Below, piece after piece: positions 35,926 through 44,745 of a stretch of 64,000 nt of DNA. Each line of letters opens with the position of its first letter. Within the stretch, counting starts at the first letter, position 1. Where the stretch lies: positions 62,001-126,000 of the forward strand of contig NZ_WHOA01000190.1 in the NCBI RefSeq assembly GCF_013141715.1, read 5' to 3'. The position numbers were made by a program, and so were the translations under genes. The DNA is from Paenibacillus phytorum (GTDB lineage: Bacteria; Bacillota; Bacilli; Paenibacillales; NBRC-103111). Below the pieces are notes generated by a model. It was given only the letters and a program-made list of their open reading frames with translations, ran no database searches and was not told where the DNA came from.

Positions 35926-36561
35926 ATGGGAGTGCCATTCAAGCAAGGTGACATCGTATTATTTCAAGGTGACAGTATTACGGATGCCGGCAGGGTGAGG
36001 GAAAATCCAGCTGATATGGGTAAAGGGTATGCGCTGATGACAGCAGCACTGTTCGGTTCAACTTATCCGGAACAACAGGTCACATTCCTGAACCGGGGGA
36101 TTAGCGGGAATCGAGTGAAAGATCTGCAGTCTCGTTGGGAACAGGACTGCACTTCATTGCAGCCGAGCTGGGTTTCGATCTATATCGGTATTAACGACTG
36201 CTGGAGACGATACGACCGGAACGAACCTACATCTGTGGAACAATTCGAAGAAGGTTACCGGGAACTGCTTGTCCGCACGAAAGAGGAGCTCGGGGCCAAG
36301 CTTATTATGATCGAGCCATTCGTGCTGCCGGTGCCGGAAGACAGGAAGCTGTGGCGGGAGGATCTCGATCCCAAAATAAATGTCGTGCGTGAGTTAGCAC
36401 GGGAATTTGGTGCCCTTTTGGTTCCGCTTGACGGGATATTCGCGCAGGCTTCGATGCTCGCACCCTCCAGCTTCTGGGCACCAGACGGCGTACACCCGTC
36501 TTCGGCAGGACATGCACTTATAGCCAAAGCTTGGCTTAAGGCGGTCGGAGCGGCAATATAA
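35926..36561 (+). CDS. SGNH/GDSL family hydrolase (probable carbohydrate esterase)
   Basis: 211 residues from the ATG at 35926, 9 bases after AGGAGG; an ATG at 35917 directly abuts that site. SGNH blocks are present: block I FQGDSITDAGR (nucleophile Ser), block II Gly in NRGISGNRV, block III YIGINDCWR (Asn), and block V PDGVHPSSAGH (Asp-x-x-His). It has no signal peptide. This subgroup often deacetylates oligosaccharides, which fits its place after the GH95-like enzyme. Confidence 0.87.
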   Translation: MGVPFKQGDIVLFQGDSITDAGRVRENPADMGKGYALMTAALFGSTYPEQQVTFLNRGISGNRVKDLQSRWEQDCTSLQPSWVSIYIGINDCWRRYDRNEPTSVEQFEEGYRELLVRTKEELGAKLIMIEPFVLPVPEDRKLWREDLDPKINVVRELAREFGALLVPLDGIFAQASMLAPSSFWAPDGVHPSSAGHALIAKAWLKAVGAAI

Positions 36562-36592
36562 GTGATGGCCTTATATATATGCGTACATAAAG

Positions 36593-36623
36593 AAAATCCC
36601 CTGAGTTATCAGGGGATTTTTCG
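36593..36623. terminator. Bidirectional terminator between convergent genes
   Basis: AAAATCCCCTGA and TCAGGGGATTTT form a perfect 12-bp stem with a 4-nt loop and T-tracts on both strands. It serves the SGNH gene (plus) and the response regulator gene (minus). Confidence 0.85.
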
Positions 36624-36668
36624 TATTGGTGCTCCGCCGAATGCGGAAGGGGAAAGGCGAAGAGGCGA

Positions 36669-37382
36669 TTAAGCCAGCGATTCCTTCACAACAGGTTCAG
36701 TTAGCTTATAGCCAACGTTCCTGATGGTCATAATATATTCCGGATTGCGCGCATTGTTCTCAATTTTATCTCTCAAATGAGAGATATGCACATCGACGAT
36801 GCGGGTATCTCCGAGGAAGTGGTAGTCCCACACGCCATGGAGAAGCTGCTGCCTACTAAGGACTTTGCCGCGATGCTTACACAGGAAGAGAAGCAGCTCG
36901 AATTCCTTAGGTGTAAGTTCAATCGGAGAGCCATTCACCATGACTTCGCGTTGATCGGCTTTTATTGCGATTTGGCCAATCGTGATGGGCGCATTTTCTG
37001 TCGAGGACGGTAAGGTTTGGATTCGCCGATGTATGGCCTGTATACGAGAAATGAGCTCCTGTGGTGAAAAGGGTTTGGTCATATAATCGTCAGCACCGTT
37101 ATCCAAGCCGGCAATTTTATCCGTGAGATCCTGCATAGCTGTAAGCATAATAATAGGAACGAGGTTATTCTGGTTTCTAAGCTTGCGGCACACTTGGAAC
37201 CCGTCCATCTTCGGCAGCATTAAGTCGAGAACGATGAGATCGGGGCGAAACGTTTGGATGGCATCGAAGACAGCTTCGCCATCGAATACGCAATGGACCT
37301 CAAAGCCTACAAGCTTCAAGTTGAATTCTATAAGCATGGAAATGGAAGGTTCGTCATCAACAACTAGTATTTTCTTTTTCAT
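36669..37382 (-). CDS. OmpR/PhoB family response regulator, no adjacent kinase
   Basis: 237 residues. The receiver domain (1-120) has the acidic pair DDE, the phospho-acceptor Asp in LIVLDLMLPKMDG and the Lys in MTKPFSP. The C-terminal winged helix (about 140-230) has LTPKEFELLLFL, ILSRQQLL-type wing entry (VLSRQQLLHGVWDY) and DVHISHLRDKI. It most resembles the PhoP/WalR type. No sensor kinase gene is adjacent on either side, so its partner is elsewhere or it acts as an orphan. Confidence 0.88.
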   Translation of the reverse strand: MKKKILVVDDEPSISMLIEFNLKLVGFEVHCVFDGEAVFDAIQTFRPDLIVLDLMLPKMDGFQVCRKLRNQNNLVPIIMLTAMQDLTDKIAGLDNGADDYMTKPFSPQELISRIQAIHRRIQTLPSSTENAPITIGQIAIKADQREVMVNGSPIELTPKEFELLLFLCKHRGKVLSRQQLLHGVWDYHFLGDTRIVDVHISHLRDKIENNARNPEYIMTIRNVGYKLTEPVVKESLA

Positions 37383-37525
37383 CGATGGGTGGACTCCTTT
37401 TATCGAGGATAACTCTATTATGACAGCGCTCTATCATCGAGATATTAAGATAAAGTTAACGCTGTGTAAAATTGCATTCCGCATTCGCTTATAATAGGAT
37501 AGAGATTGAGGTGAATTTGACAGAG

Positions 37526-37990
37526 ATGGCATTTCATATTGTATTAGTAGAACCCGAGATTCCTGCAAACACAGGTAACATTTCCAGGACGTGCGCAGCG
37601 ACAGGCACGTATCTCCATTTGGTTAGACCGCTTGGCTTTCAGACGGATGACAAGACGTTAAAACGTGCTGGATTAGACTATTGGCACTCGGTTAAGCTCG
37701 AGTATCATGACTCATTTGATGAGGTGCTAGAGGCTTACAAAGAGCATCGTTTTTTCTTTGCAACAACGAAGGCAACGAAACGATACACAGATTTTACATT
37801 TCAGGACGGAGATTTTTTTGTATTTGGCAAAGAAACCAAAGGACTTCCTGAGGATCTGTTAGCTCAGCATCCCGAAACATTGCTGCGGTTGCCCATGTCA
37901 GATGCGGTCAGATCGCTCAATTTATCGAATTCAGCAGCGATCATGCTGTATGAGGGCTTGCGGCAGACCGGCTTCGTTGGTCTTGATTAG
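37526..37990 (+). CDS. trmL: tRNA (cytidine/uridine-34-2'-O)-methyltransferase TrmL
   Basis: 154 residues from the ATG at 37526, with GAGGTGA about 12 bp upstream; a TTG at 37517 is an alternative. SPOUT methyltransferase that 2'-O-methylates the wobble nucleotide of certain leucine tRNAs. Family signatures are VLVEPEIPANTGNISRTCAA at the start, FGKETKGLPEDLL and MSDAVRSLNLSNSAAIMLYE (the knotted SAM site). Monocistronic. Confidence 0.92.
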   Translation: MAFHIVLVEPEIPANTGNISRTCAATGTYLHLVRPLGFQTDDKTLKRAGLDYWHSVKLEYHDSFDEVLEAYKEHRFFFATTKATKRYTDFTFQDGDFFVFGKETKGLPEDLLAQHPETLLRLPMSDAVRSLNLSNSAAIMLYEGLRQTGFVGLD

Positions 37991-38170
37991 AGCTTAAGGC
38001 CTATCAATATTAGGGCTGAGCCGACATATTTGACAGGAAAAGAAAGTTTCGGCATGTTATTAGCAGGAGTTTCTTAAATAACGGCGAATAGTATTCCGTA
38101 TCAGTCCGTATAGATATGCTAGATGAAGTAGAGAGCATGGAAAACGTGAGCGGAAGAGAGGTGAAGTCCT

Positions 38171-38428
38171 ATGATGAAGCCAGCCGGAGTCGTTCGTAAA
38201 GTCGATCAATTGGGACGCATTGTACTGCCTAAGTCGTTAAGAAAGCGATATCAAATGAATGAAGGAGATCCTGTCGAAATTTTGGTACAGGGTGACCATA
38301 TCATACTGGAGAGATATCGTCCAAAATGTGTGTTCTGCGGAAGTATGGAAAGTGTCAGTGAATTCAAAGAGCGCTATATTTGCGGCGTTTGTGTAACTGA
38401 AATGAACTTGCTAAAGGTTAGAGCATAA
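38171..38428 (+). CDS. AbrB-family transition-state-type regulator with a zinc-ribbon-like tail
   Basis: 85 residues (or 84 from the second Met). The N-terminal swapped-hairpin AbrB DNA-binding domain reads GVVRKVDQLGRIVLPKSLRK. The C-terminus has two CxxC pairs (CVFCG and CGVC) 15 residues apart, likely a zinc site. AbrB-type proteins regulate post-exponential genes in Bacillota. GAGAGGTGA precedes the start. Followed by a strong terminator. Confidence 0.88.
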   Translation: MMKPAGVVRKVDQLGRIVLPKSLRKRYQMNEGDPVEILVQGDHIILERYRPKCVFCGSMESVSEFKERYICGVCVTEMNLLKVRA

Positions 38429-38440
38429 GAGTAATAAAAG

Positions 38441-38484
38441 AAAAAGCATCGTTTCTCCTAGCGGAGAAGCAGATGCTTTTTTTC
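38441..38484 (+). terminator. Terminator after the AbrB-family gene
   Basis: AAAAGCATCGTTTCTCC pairs with GGAGAAGCAGATGCTTTT (one unpaired base) and is followed by T7. Confidence 0.88.
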
Positions 38485-38491
38485 TTGCAGC

Positions 38492-38599
38492 TTATAGACC
38501 TTTTGTTTTGTCCTCGTTATAGGAAGCCGTCATCATAGCGACGATGAATAATACAAAAACGGTGTTAACGAGCCAAAATGTTGTTGATAAACCAAACAT
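38492..38599 (-). CDS. 35-residue single-span membrane peptide
   Basis: ATG at 38599, six bases after a perfect AGGAGGT (38612-38606). The product is MFGLSTTFWLVNTVFVLFIV followed by AMMTASYNEDKTKGL. Residues about 8-25 form one membrane helix, followed by a short charged cytoplasmic-like tail. The excellent ribosome-binding site, the helix and the lack of any alternative gene in the interval support a real small protein. Function unknown. It is convergent with the AbrB-family gene. Confidence 0.65.
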   Translation of the reverse strand: MFGLSTTFWLVNTVFVLFIVAMMTASYNEDKTKGL

Positions 38600-38697
38600 T
38601 GCTGCACCTCCTAATATAGGGATCTTCGAGCATAGTTAAGGCTTATTATACCCAACCATTCTAAAAAAAGAAACGAATAAAGTGTGAATAATTTCGG

Positions 38698-39771
38698 TTA
38701 TTTAAAAAATAGAAAGTTGGTGGCCAGAGGTCTAAGCTTCCCATCGGACGGGCGATTGATGACACTGCCCCCCATGACTAAAGTGGTAGAGCCGCCCCCA
38801 TCCAAGTTATACGCATCCACAATGCCTAATTGCTGCATTTTGTCCTGCAGCTCAGCAAGTGTTGCTCCTGAATTACCGCTCTCGTCGTAACCGTCGGTCA
38901 CAATAAACAACAGCTGGTCGTGCTTGTAGTTAGCCATGATGGTCCGCGCTGCTCTTGCCGGTGAACTTTGCCACTGATAGGGAATCGACATCTTGTTACC
39001 ATTCTTCAGGAGAACCGGAACGAAGGTAGATCCCATAAGTGGGTTCAACTTGTCGAGCTCAGACTGAGAACTGAACTTACCGCCAATGAGCTTGCGGTCT
39101 GTATTCAGACCAATGAAGGTTGTATCGTTGTTGGTAGGAAAGAAGCCATTCACATACTTCCCATTCATCATTGTTGTATCCAGGGGATAGCGTTTGCCTT
39201 TATTGTCATCGGCGAAGCCGCCTGCATTCACACCGGCGATAGCCCCATAACGTGTGACAGCATCTAGTGTTGTCTCACTGGAGCCAATTTTATCCTTGCC
39301 GAGCACAAGTTTAATGGCCTTATCGCTCTTAAGGTTTACTTTAAGCGCATAACCTTTATAGTTGCTTTCATTCAAAGCGAAAAGTTTCAAGTCGATATTC
39401 CCGGAAGAAGCTTGTCTGATTGGGCTGCCGAGCTTGGCTGTTATCCGTGTATCATAGATAATGCCTGGTTTGGCAGCTTGTGCCGCAGCGTTCTGGAGCA
39501 TGGCCGCCACTTCTGTGGCACTTTTCTCATAAAGTTCGAAATATTGCTGAATGATGGATTTGGTTTGCGCGGCGTCAGCATTCGCTTTGGTCAGCAAGTT
39601 ATCAAGCGTAAGTGTTTCTTGATGAAAAGAGATCGGCGTAGACGCCTTATGTACCAACGGGTTGATAGGGACATTCGCTGTAACGAATAGCAACCAAATC
39701 AGCATCCCCAGAAAAGGGGCGCTTGCAAGTAGAAGGACGCGGTTGATTTGTTGAATGCTATTTACGTTCAT
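38698..39771 (-). CDS. Phosphodiester glycosidase (NAGPA/DUF2233) family membrane protein
   Basis: 357 residues with one N-terminal membrane helix (about 12-32) and an outside C-terminal domain. The NAGPA-type blocks are GAIAGVNAGGF, SPARAARTIMANY, VTDGYDESGNSGATLAELQ, VDAYNLDGGGSTTLVMGG and the terminal NRPSDGKLRPLATNFLFFK. Family members cleave N-acetylglucosamine-1-phosphodiesters; bacterial ones are linked to wall teichoic acid or exopolysaccharide turnover. The start codon overlaps the stop of the upstream gene (TAATG), so the two are translationally coupled. Confidence 0.85.
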   Translation of the reverse strand: MNVNSIQQINRVLLLASAPFLGMLIWLLFVTANVPINPLVHKASTPISFHQETLTLDNLLTKANADAAQTKSIIQQYFELYEKSATEVAAMLQNAAAQAAKPGIIYDTRITAKLGSPIRQASSGNIDLKLFALNESNYKGYALKVNLKSDKAIKLVLGKDKIGSSETTLDAVTRYGAIAGVNAGGFADDNKGKRYPLDTTMMNGKYVNGFFPTNNDTTFIGLNTDRKLIGGKFSSQSELDKLNPLMGSTFVPVLLKNGNKMSIPYQWQSSPARAARTIMANYKHDQLLFIVTDGYDESGNSGATLAELQDKMQQLGIVDAYNLDGGGSTTLVMGGSVINRPSDGKLRPLATNFLFFK

Positions 39772-40205
39772 TACTTTAGCACATCCAGATTCTTTTGCAA
39801 TTCTTCCAACTTCTTCTTTACGTCGGCAAGCTGCGTATAAAGCTGGTTGCTGTTATCGGTTTTGCTGTTAGCGCTGTCCTTCGTGAAAGCCAGCAATTCA
39901 TTCAGTGAATCTACCTTGGTCTGTAAAGCTTTCATATCTGTCGTAACGCTATCTTTCAATTGGGTTACTTGCTTCTGATAGTCTTGTTGAACCACTTGCA
40001 GTTGTTGCTGGGTTTGCTGTGCGATATCGGTTGCAATTTTTTGCCTCAAATGCTCTGTGTACATCATAGCTGCGGCGACTCCGATTGCGATCAGCATGAC
40101 CCAACCCACAAACAAGTATACGTACGTTTTCTTTCTTACCTTGGTAGCCTTCGAAGCAGCGCGAGGGAAAGAATTCGCAGTCGTAGTCTCGATGGGCATG
40201 TTCAT
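39771..40205 (-). CDS. Membrane-anchored coiled-coil protein
   Basis: 144 residues from the ATG at 40205, behind AGAGGTGAT; a GTG nine bases upstream lies inside that site. A basic N-terminal segment is followed by one membrane helix (about 28-50: YVYLFVGWVMLIAIGVAAAM) and a long coiled coil (about 55-144) rich in Gln, Lys and Asp, with a break around SANSKTDNSN. No family recognised. Coupled by TAATG to the phosphodiester glycosidase, so it may anchor, space or dimerise that enzyme outside the membrane. Confidence 0.75.
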   Translation of the reverse strand: MNMPIETTTANSFPRAASKATKVRKKTYVYLFVGWVMLIAIGVAAAMMYTEHLRQKIATDIAQQTQQQLQVVQQDYQKQVTQLKDSVTTDMKALQTKVDSLNELLAFTKDSANSKTDNSNQLYTQLADVKKKLEELQKNLDVLK

Positions 40206-40257
40206 GAAAATCACCTCTATTTACTAGTATAACATATTCCATATTTTTTACAGAATT

Positions 40258-41886
40258 TTAGATAGGATTCGCTGTTTTTCGATATTCATTTGGGGTGAGT
40301 CCCTCTAGTTTTTTGAAAACTTTGCTGAAATATTTCTCGTCCTGGTAACCGACCATCTCCGCTACTTGTGAAATCCGAAGATGTGGATTGCGCAGCAAGA
40401 TTTTTGCTTTACTCATGCGAATTTGGCCTAAATAGTCCGAAAGGTTTACCTCGAACTCTTGTTTGAATTTCCGTGAGATGTACTCGCGGCTAAGATAGAA
40501 TCGATTAGCGATATCCTGAAGCGAGACATCTTCGTGATAGTGCTTCTGAAGGAACTCGGCGATTTCAAAAATAACGCTTTTGTCCTTCTGCTGACTCTCA
40601 AGAAGAAGCTTCGATAAGTGAACAATACTCCGAGTGAGTTCCTGCTGCCAAAGCGAGAGGGATAGGATCCCATGCTCATCAAGCGGAACGATCAAACTGG
40701 ATGGCTCATCCAGGAGCAGCTGTTTGACCTGATCTTCACTAATGTTAGAGAAAAATTGCTGTACCCAACGGCGCTTCATCACCCTGTACTCCCGCCACCA
40801 ATGGTCGAGTTGTTCGAGTGTAATGGCTTCGCTCAATTTGACGGCGTCCATCCATTCTTGAATCGTGTCTTGAATTTGGTCTATGCTGCCACTGCGAATA
40901 GCGAGTTGAATCCGTTCCTCATATTGGCTGAAAGTGAGTGCAGGTTGAATCGTTTTGGCTGTTTTCAATGTACTGTGAATCCAAGTTTCCTTGGATTTGA
41001 GATTTCGCTGTCTGAGGGCATCACGAGCTTCCTGATAGGATAAAGCCAAATCCGTTGGGAAGGAGCGAGAACTTCCGATGCCGAAGTCCACGCGAGTATG
41101 AAGCGCGGTGCGTATACCTTCATTAATTTTAGCTAGAAATGCCTCAGAGCCAGATTGATCCTTCCATAGAAGCAATACAATTTCGTTATCGCTGTTCCAA
41201 TGGCGGAAAGCATAGCCGCGCTGATCGTTAATGAGGAATTCATTACATATGTTAATGAGAGAGAAGAGCAGTAAATCCAGATTATGACTGAATTTGTTCT
41301 TCACACTGCGTTCCATTGTATCTAAAGATAAAATAGCGACACGACATTCTCGAATAGTCCGAGATAAATGAAGCTCTTTCTCGAGCTGCTCGGCTGCTTG
41401 ATCATAAGCTGAGGGTTCACTAATTAGGTTCGATAGCAGCTTGTCCCAGTACATGGGTTTAATTTGGTTCATTTCGATATTCAGTTCTCGATTGGTATGA
41501 CGAAGCTCCTCATCCTTATTCCAAGCCTGGATGGCTTTATCTAACGCTTCATTTAACTGTTCGGGATCAATGGGCTTCAATATATAGTCCGTTCCCCCAT
41601 ACTTCAACGTATGGCGAAGTAGAGAGAAGTCGTCATGGCCGCTAATGACGATCGTCTTCGAGTCAGGAGCATGCGTATGCAGCCACTCGAGTAATTTGAC
41701 CCCATTCATAATTGGCATCATCATATCGGTCATGATAATCTCAGGATGATGGGTGTTCACCATATCAATGGCCGATTCACCATCTTGGGCCTCCTGAATG
41801 GTTTCTATGCCATACTGTTTCCAATTGACTAGCAGACGGATGGCGTCGCGCACATGCTTTTCATCATCGACAAGTAATACTTTCAT
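40258..41886 (-). CDS. yesN: YesN-type response regulator with AraC DNA-binding domain
   Basis: 542 residues. The receiver domain (1-120) has VDDEKHVRDAI, the phospho-acceptor Asp in IIMTDMMMPIMNG and the Lys in ILKPIDPEQ. The middle region (about 130-400) is the YesN-type linker. The C-terminal AraC domain (about 440-540) has SREYISRKFKQEFEVNLSDY and QVAEMVGYQDEKYFSKVFKK. It overlaps the kinase gene by 4 bp. It probably activates the divergent ABC sugar operon starting at 43861. Symbol by family type, not proven orthology. Confidence 0.9.
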   Translation of the reverse strand: MKVLLVDDEKHVRDAIRLLVNWKQYGIETIQEAQDGESAIDMVNTHHPEIIMTDMMMPIMNGVKLLEWLHTHAPDSKTIVISGHDDFSLLRHTLKYGGTDYILKPIDPEQLNEALDKAIQAWNKDEELRHTNRELNIEMNQIKPMYWDKLLSNLISEPSAYDQAAEQLEKELHLSRTIRECRVAILSLDTMERSVKNKFSHNLDLLLFSLINICNEFLINDQRGYAFRHWNSDNEIVLLLWKDQSGSEAFLAKINEGIRTALHTRVDFGIGSSRSFPTDLALSYQEARDALRQRNLKSKETWIHSTLKTAKTIQPALTFSQYEERIQLAIRSGSIDQIQDTIQEWMDAVKLSEAITLEQLDHWWREYRVMKRRWVQQFFSNISEDQVKQLLLDEPSSLIVPLDEHGILSLSLWQQELTRSIVHLSKLLLESQQKDKSVIFEIAEFLQKHYHEDVSLQDIANRFYLSREYISRKFKQEFEVNLSDYLGQIRMSKAKILLRNPHLRISQVAEMVGYQDEKYFSKVFKKLEGLTPNEYRKTANPI

Positions 41887-43703
41887 TCCGTTTGCTCCCT
41901 TTTCATAGGAATGTGAATGACAATCCTAAGACCTTGTGGTTGTACATGTTCAATATCAAGAGTTGCATCATCGGTAAAATAGAGCTGTACTCGGGTTAGC
42001 ACATTACTAAGTCCAATACAGGCTGCATCGGTTATGGATGGGGCATTCAGCCGGCTTTTTACCTCGCGCAACCGCTCCTCCGTTATACCAATCCCATTAT
42101 CCTCAATAATGAGCTTTAAATATTCATCCTCACGATCTGTAGGCATCGTTGCCTGAATACGTAATAAGCCTGTGGTTTCACTTGGTTTAAAACCATGCTT
42201 AAAATAATTTTCCACAAGCGGTTGAAGGATCATCTTGGGTACAGAGATTGCTTTTGTGCTTTCTTCTATGTCGTAAATAATTTCAAATTGATGCTCGAAT
42301 CGCTGTTTTTGCAGCTCGAGATAAGCTTTAATATGTTCAATTTCCTTACGCAAAGGAACAACCGATTCGTTGGTGTTCATACTGTAATGCATCATTTTAG
42401 CCAGATACGAAATTAAGGCGTAAATCTTTGGAGCCTCGTGCTGTAAAGCTAATGTACCGATAGATTGCAGTGCGTTATTCAGAAAATGCGGATTGATCTG
42501 GGCTTGCAGTGCCATGAGCTGATTCGATTTGTTTGCAAGCTCTAAGCGGTATTCGCGCATGACCATTTGATTTAAATCTTGCATCAGGCCATGGAATCGA
42601 TTGGCGAGAATGCCCATTTCATCCGTTCGAGTGAGCTCGATATCGGCATTCAAATGGCCTAACTGAACCTGTCCCGCCTGTATGCGTGTGATATAACGAA
42701 GTAATTGTTTGATAGGCTCTGTAAATTTAATGCTGATATAAATGGTTCCGGCAATGACAATCAACATAAACAGAGTAAGGATCAAAGAATTAATTAAAGT
42801 TAACTGTCTGGCATTTTTCGTTAATTGCTCATAGGGAAGCCGCTTCACGATCGTCCAGTTAACATAGTCAGTTTTCATTTTTTCATAAATATTTATCCCC
42901 GCATAAGCGCCGTTTTTCCATTCATAGGAACCTTTTTGGAGATCACTATAAATCGCCTCATTCCCCCAGCTTGCTTCAAGAGGTTGTCCCCATTTAGAAA
43001 CATCAGGACCGAACACGATGAACCCCTTATCATCCAGGATATAAAGTTCTTCTTGGTCATGGGTGAATAAGCTTTGAGATATTTCTGAGACTAGATTCAG
43101 CTGAAGATCAATGATCAGCTCACCAATCGAGATGTTGCTTGGGGAGTACATAATTTTACGATGCATAGATAGGACAGGGGTTGGAGCAGAATACACATTA
43201 AGTGCAATATTGTAATTATGGCTTTCATGAGTGGTTTCAAAATAAACGGTTTTGTTCTCGGGGAACTGCCGAAGAGATTCATATTTACCGATCGTGCTTC
43301 CTTGAATGTCGCTGCTCGCTAAATAAGAACGGTCGCTAACGGAGGCGTAAAGATAAATTTGTTTGATCTCTTTAACCGAGTGGGACATGACCTGCAGTCC
43401 GCTTTTGATAACCTTATCACTCATGTAGTCGATTTCTCGCTCGGTTTGCAGAATATCGTAAAGATAACCAACAGATGAATACTGACCTGTATAAATCGTA
43501 GTGGATGCTTGGACAACACCATTTAAGTAGTTCAACAAATTCATTTTTGCTTGAGATATCAGGGCCGAATTATTCGTAATTGTGTCTTCTGTGACTTTCT
43601 CCTTGGTGAATATATAAGAAACAACAATGGATGTAGTGAATGGAACTAAGGTCGCAATAAGCAGAAAAAGGATTAATTTATTGCGTATACTATGACGAAA
43701 CAA
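41883..43703 (-). CDS. yesM: YesM-type sensor histidine kinase
   Basis: 606 residues; the apparent start is a TTG at 43703 with only a weak ribosome-binding site. Membrane helices near 9-31 and 288-312 flank an extracellular sensor domain. A HAMP segment (about 313-370) precedes the His_kinase box QINPHFLNNALQSIGTLALQ (phospho-acceptor His) and a HATPase domain with NYFKHGFKPS (N box) and EDNGIGI (G1 box). It is divergent from the ABC importer at 43861, the usual arrangement for YesMN systems that sense an extracellular oligosaccharide or its binding protein. Confidence 0.9.
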   Translation of the reverse strand: MFRHSIRNKLILFLLIATLVPFTTSIVVSYIFTKEKVTEDTITNNSALISQAKMNLLNYLNGVVQASTTIYTGQYSSVGYLYDILQTEREIDYMSDKVIKSGLQVMSHSVKEIKQIYLYASVSDRSYLASSDIQGSTIGKYESLRQFPENKTVYFETTHESHNYNIALNVYSAPTPVLSMHRKIMYSPSNISIGELIIDLQLNLVSEISQSLFTHDQEELYILDDKGFIVFGPDVSKWGQPLEASWGNEAIYSDLQKGSYEWKNGAYAGINIYEKMKTDYVNWTIVKRLPYEQLTKNARQLTLINSLILTLFMLIVIAGTIYISIKFTEPIKQLLRYITRIQAGQVQLGHLNADIELTRTDEMGILANRFHGLMQDLNQMVMREYRLELANKSNQLMALQAQINPHFLNNALQSIGTLALQHEAPKIYALISYLAKMMHYSMNTNESVVPLRKEIEHIKAYLELQKQRFEHQFEIIYDIEESTKAISVPKMILQPLVENYFKHGFKPSETTGLLRIQATMPTDREDEYLKLIIEDNGIGITEERLREVKSRLNAPSITDAACIGLSNVLTRVQLYFTDDATLDIEHVQPQGLRIVIHIPMKREQTE

Positions 43704-43860
43704 GGTGCATCAACTCGGTTTCTTTTTAGACTTTTCACCCTACATTGTAGCAGGAGAGGTCAACAAATTCCACCTAATGCATCACGATAATCAGTGTTTT
43801 GCCAAGAACAAGGGCTTTATACTTAGGGTATAGTTACATAATCGTAAGGGGGAAATTCCC

Positions 43861-44745
43861 ATGAAGGCCAACAAAGGGTTAGCAGGACTTATCCAACAAT
43901 GGGTGTTTATCGGACCAGCGTTGATCTTTTTCGCGCTCATTGTTGTTACTCCTTTTCTCATGAGTATTTATTATTCATTTACCGAGTGGAATGGTGTGAC
44001 AACAACCGTGAAGTTCAACGGTTTAGACAATTTCAAACACCTTCTTTTTCATGACACGGACTATCGCAACGCATTCTGGTTTACAACAAGAATAACCGTG
44101 ACGGATGTCATTCTCACGAATCTTGTCGGGTTTCTTTTGGCGCTCTTGCTCACACAGGCACTGAAAACCAGAAATGTACTGCGTACTATTTTCTTCATGC
44201 CAAACGTTATTGGGGGATTACTGCTTGGTTTCATTTGGCAGTTTATTTTCGTCAAAGGGTTCGCGACGTTAGGCGATTTGACTAATATCAGTTTTTTCCA
44301 ACTTCCTTGGTTGGGTGATGCACCTACAGCCTTCTGGGCAATCGCCATCGTTAGCATATGGCAAGGTTCGGGCTACTTAATGATCATTTATATTGCGGCA
44401 CTTTCGAATGTGCCCAAAGATATGGTTGAAGCGGCTTATATTGATGGTGCTACGCGATTTCAAGTTCTTAAGAACATTATCATTCCACTCATTATGCCAG
44501 CTGTAACCGTATGTTTGTTCCTGACCATCTCATGGAACTTCAAGATGTTTGACCTGAACTTTGCCTTGACTAAAGGCGGACCATTCAACTCAACAGAATC
44601 TGTTTCCATCAATATTTATCAAGAAGCGTTCCGGAATAACAACTATGGTTTAGGTACAGCAAAAGCGCTAGTATTCTTCGTTGTAGTGGCCATTATTTCG
44701 ACCATCCAAGTCATGTATACGAAACGCAAGGAGGTTGAAGTTTAA
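43861..44745 (+). CDS. ABC sugar permease, MalF/MsmF-type
   Basis: 294 residues with six predicted helices and the EAA loop MVEAAYIDGATRFQVLKNI. AAGGGGGAAA precedes the ATG. Its stop overlaps the next start by one base (TAATG). Divergent from and probably controlled by the YesM/YesN pair. Confidence 0.9.
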   Translation: MKANKGLAGLIQQWVFIGPALIFFALIVVTPFLMSIYYSFTEWNGVTTTVKFNGLDNFKHLLFHDTDYRNAFWFTTRITVTDVILTNLVGFLLALLLTQALKTRNVLRTIFFMPNVIGGLLLGFIWQFIFVKGFATLGDLTNISFFQLPWLGDAPTAFWAIAIVSIWQGSGYLMIIYIAALSNVPKDMVEAAYIDGATRFQVLKNIIIPLIMPAVTVCLFLTISWNFKMFDLNFALTKGGPFNSTESVSINIYQEAFRNNNYGLGTAKALVFFVVVAIISTIQVMYTKRKEVEV

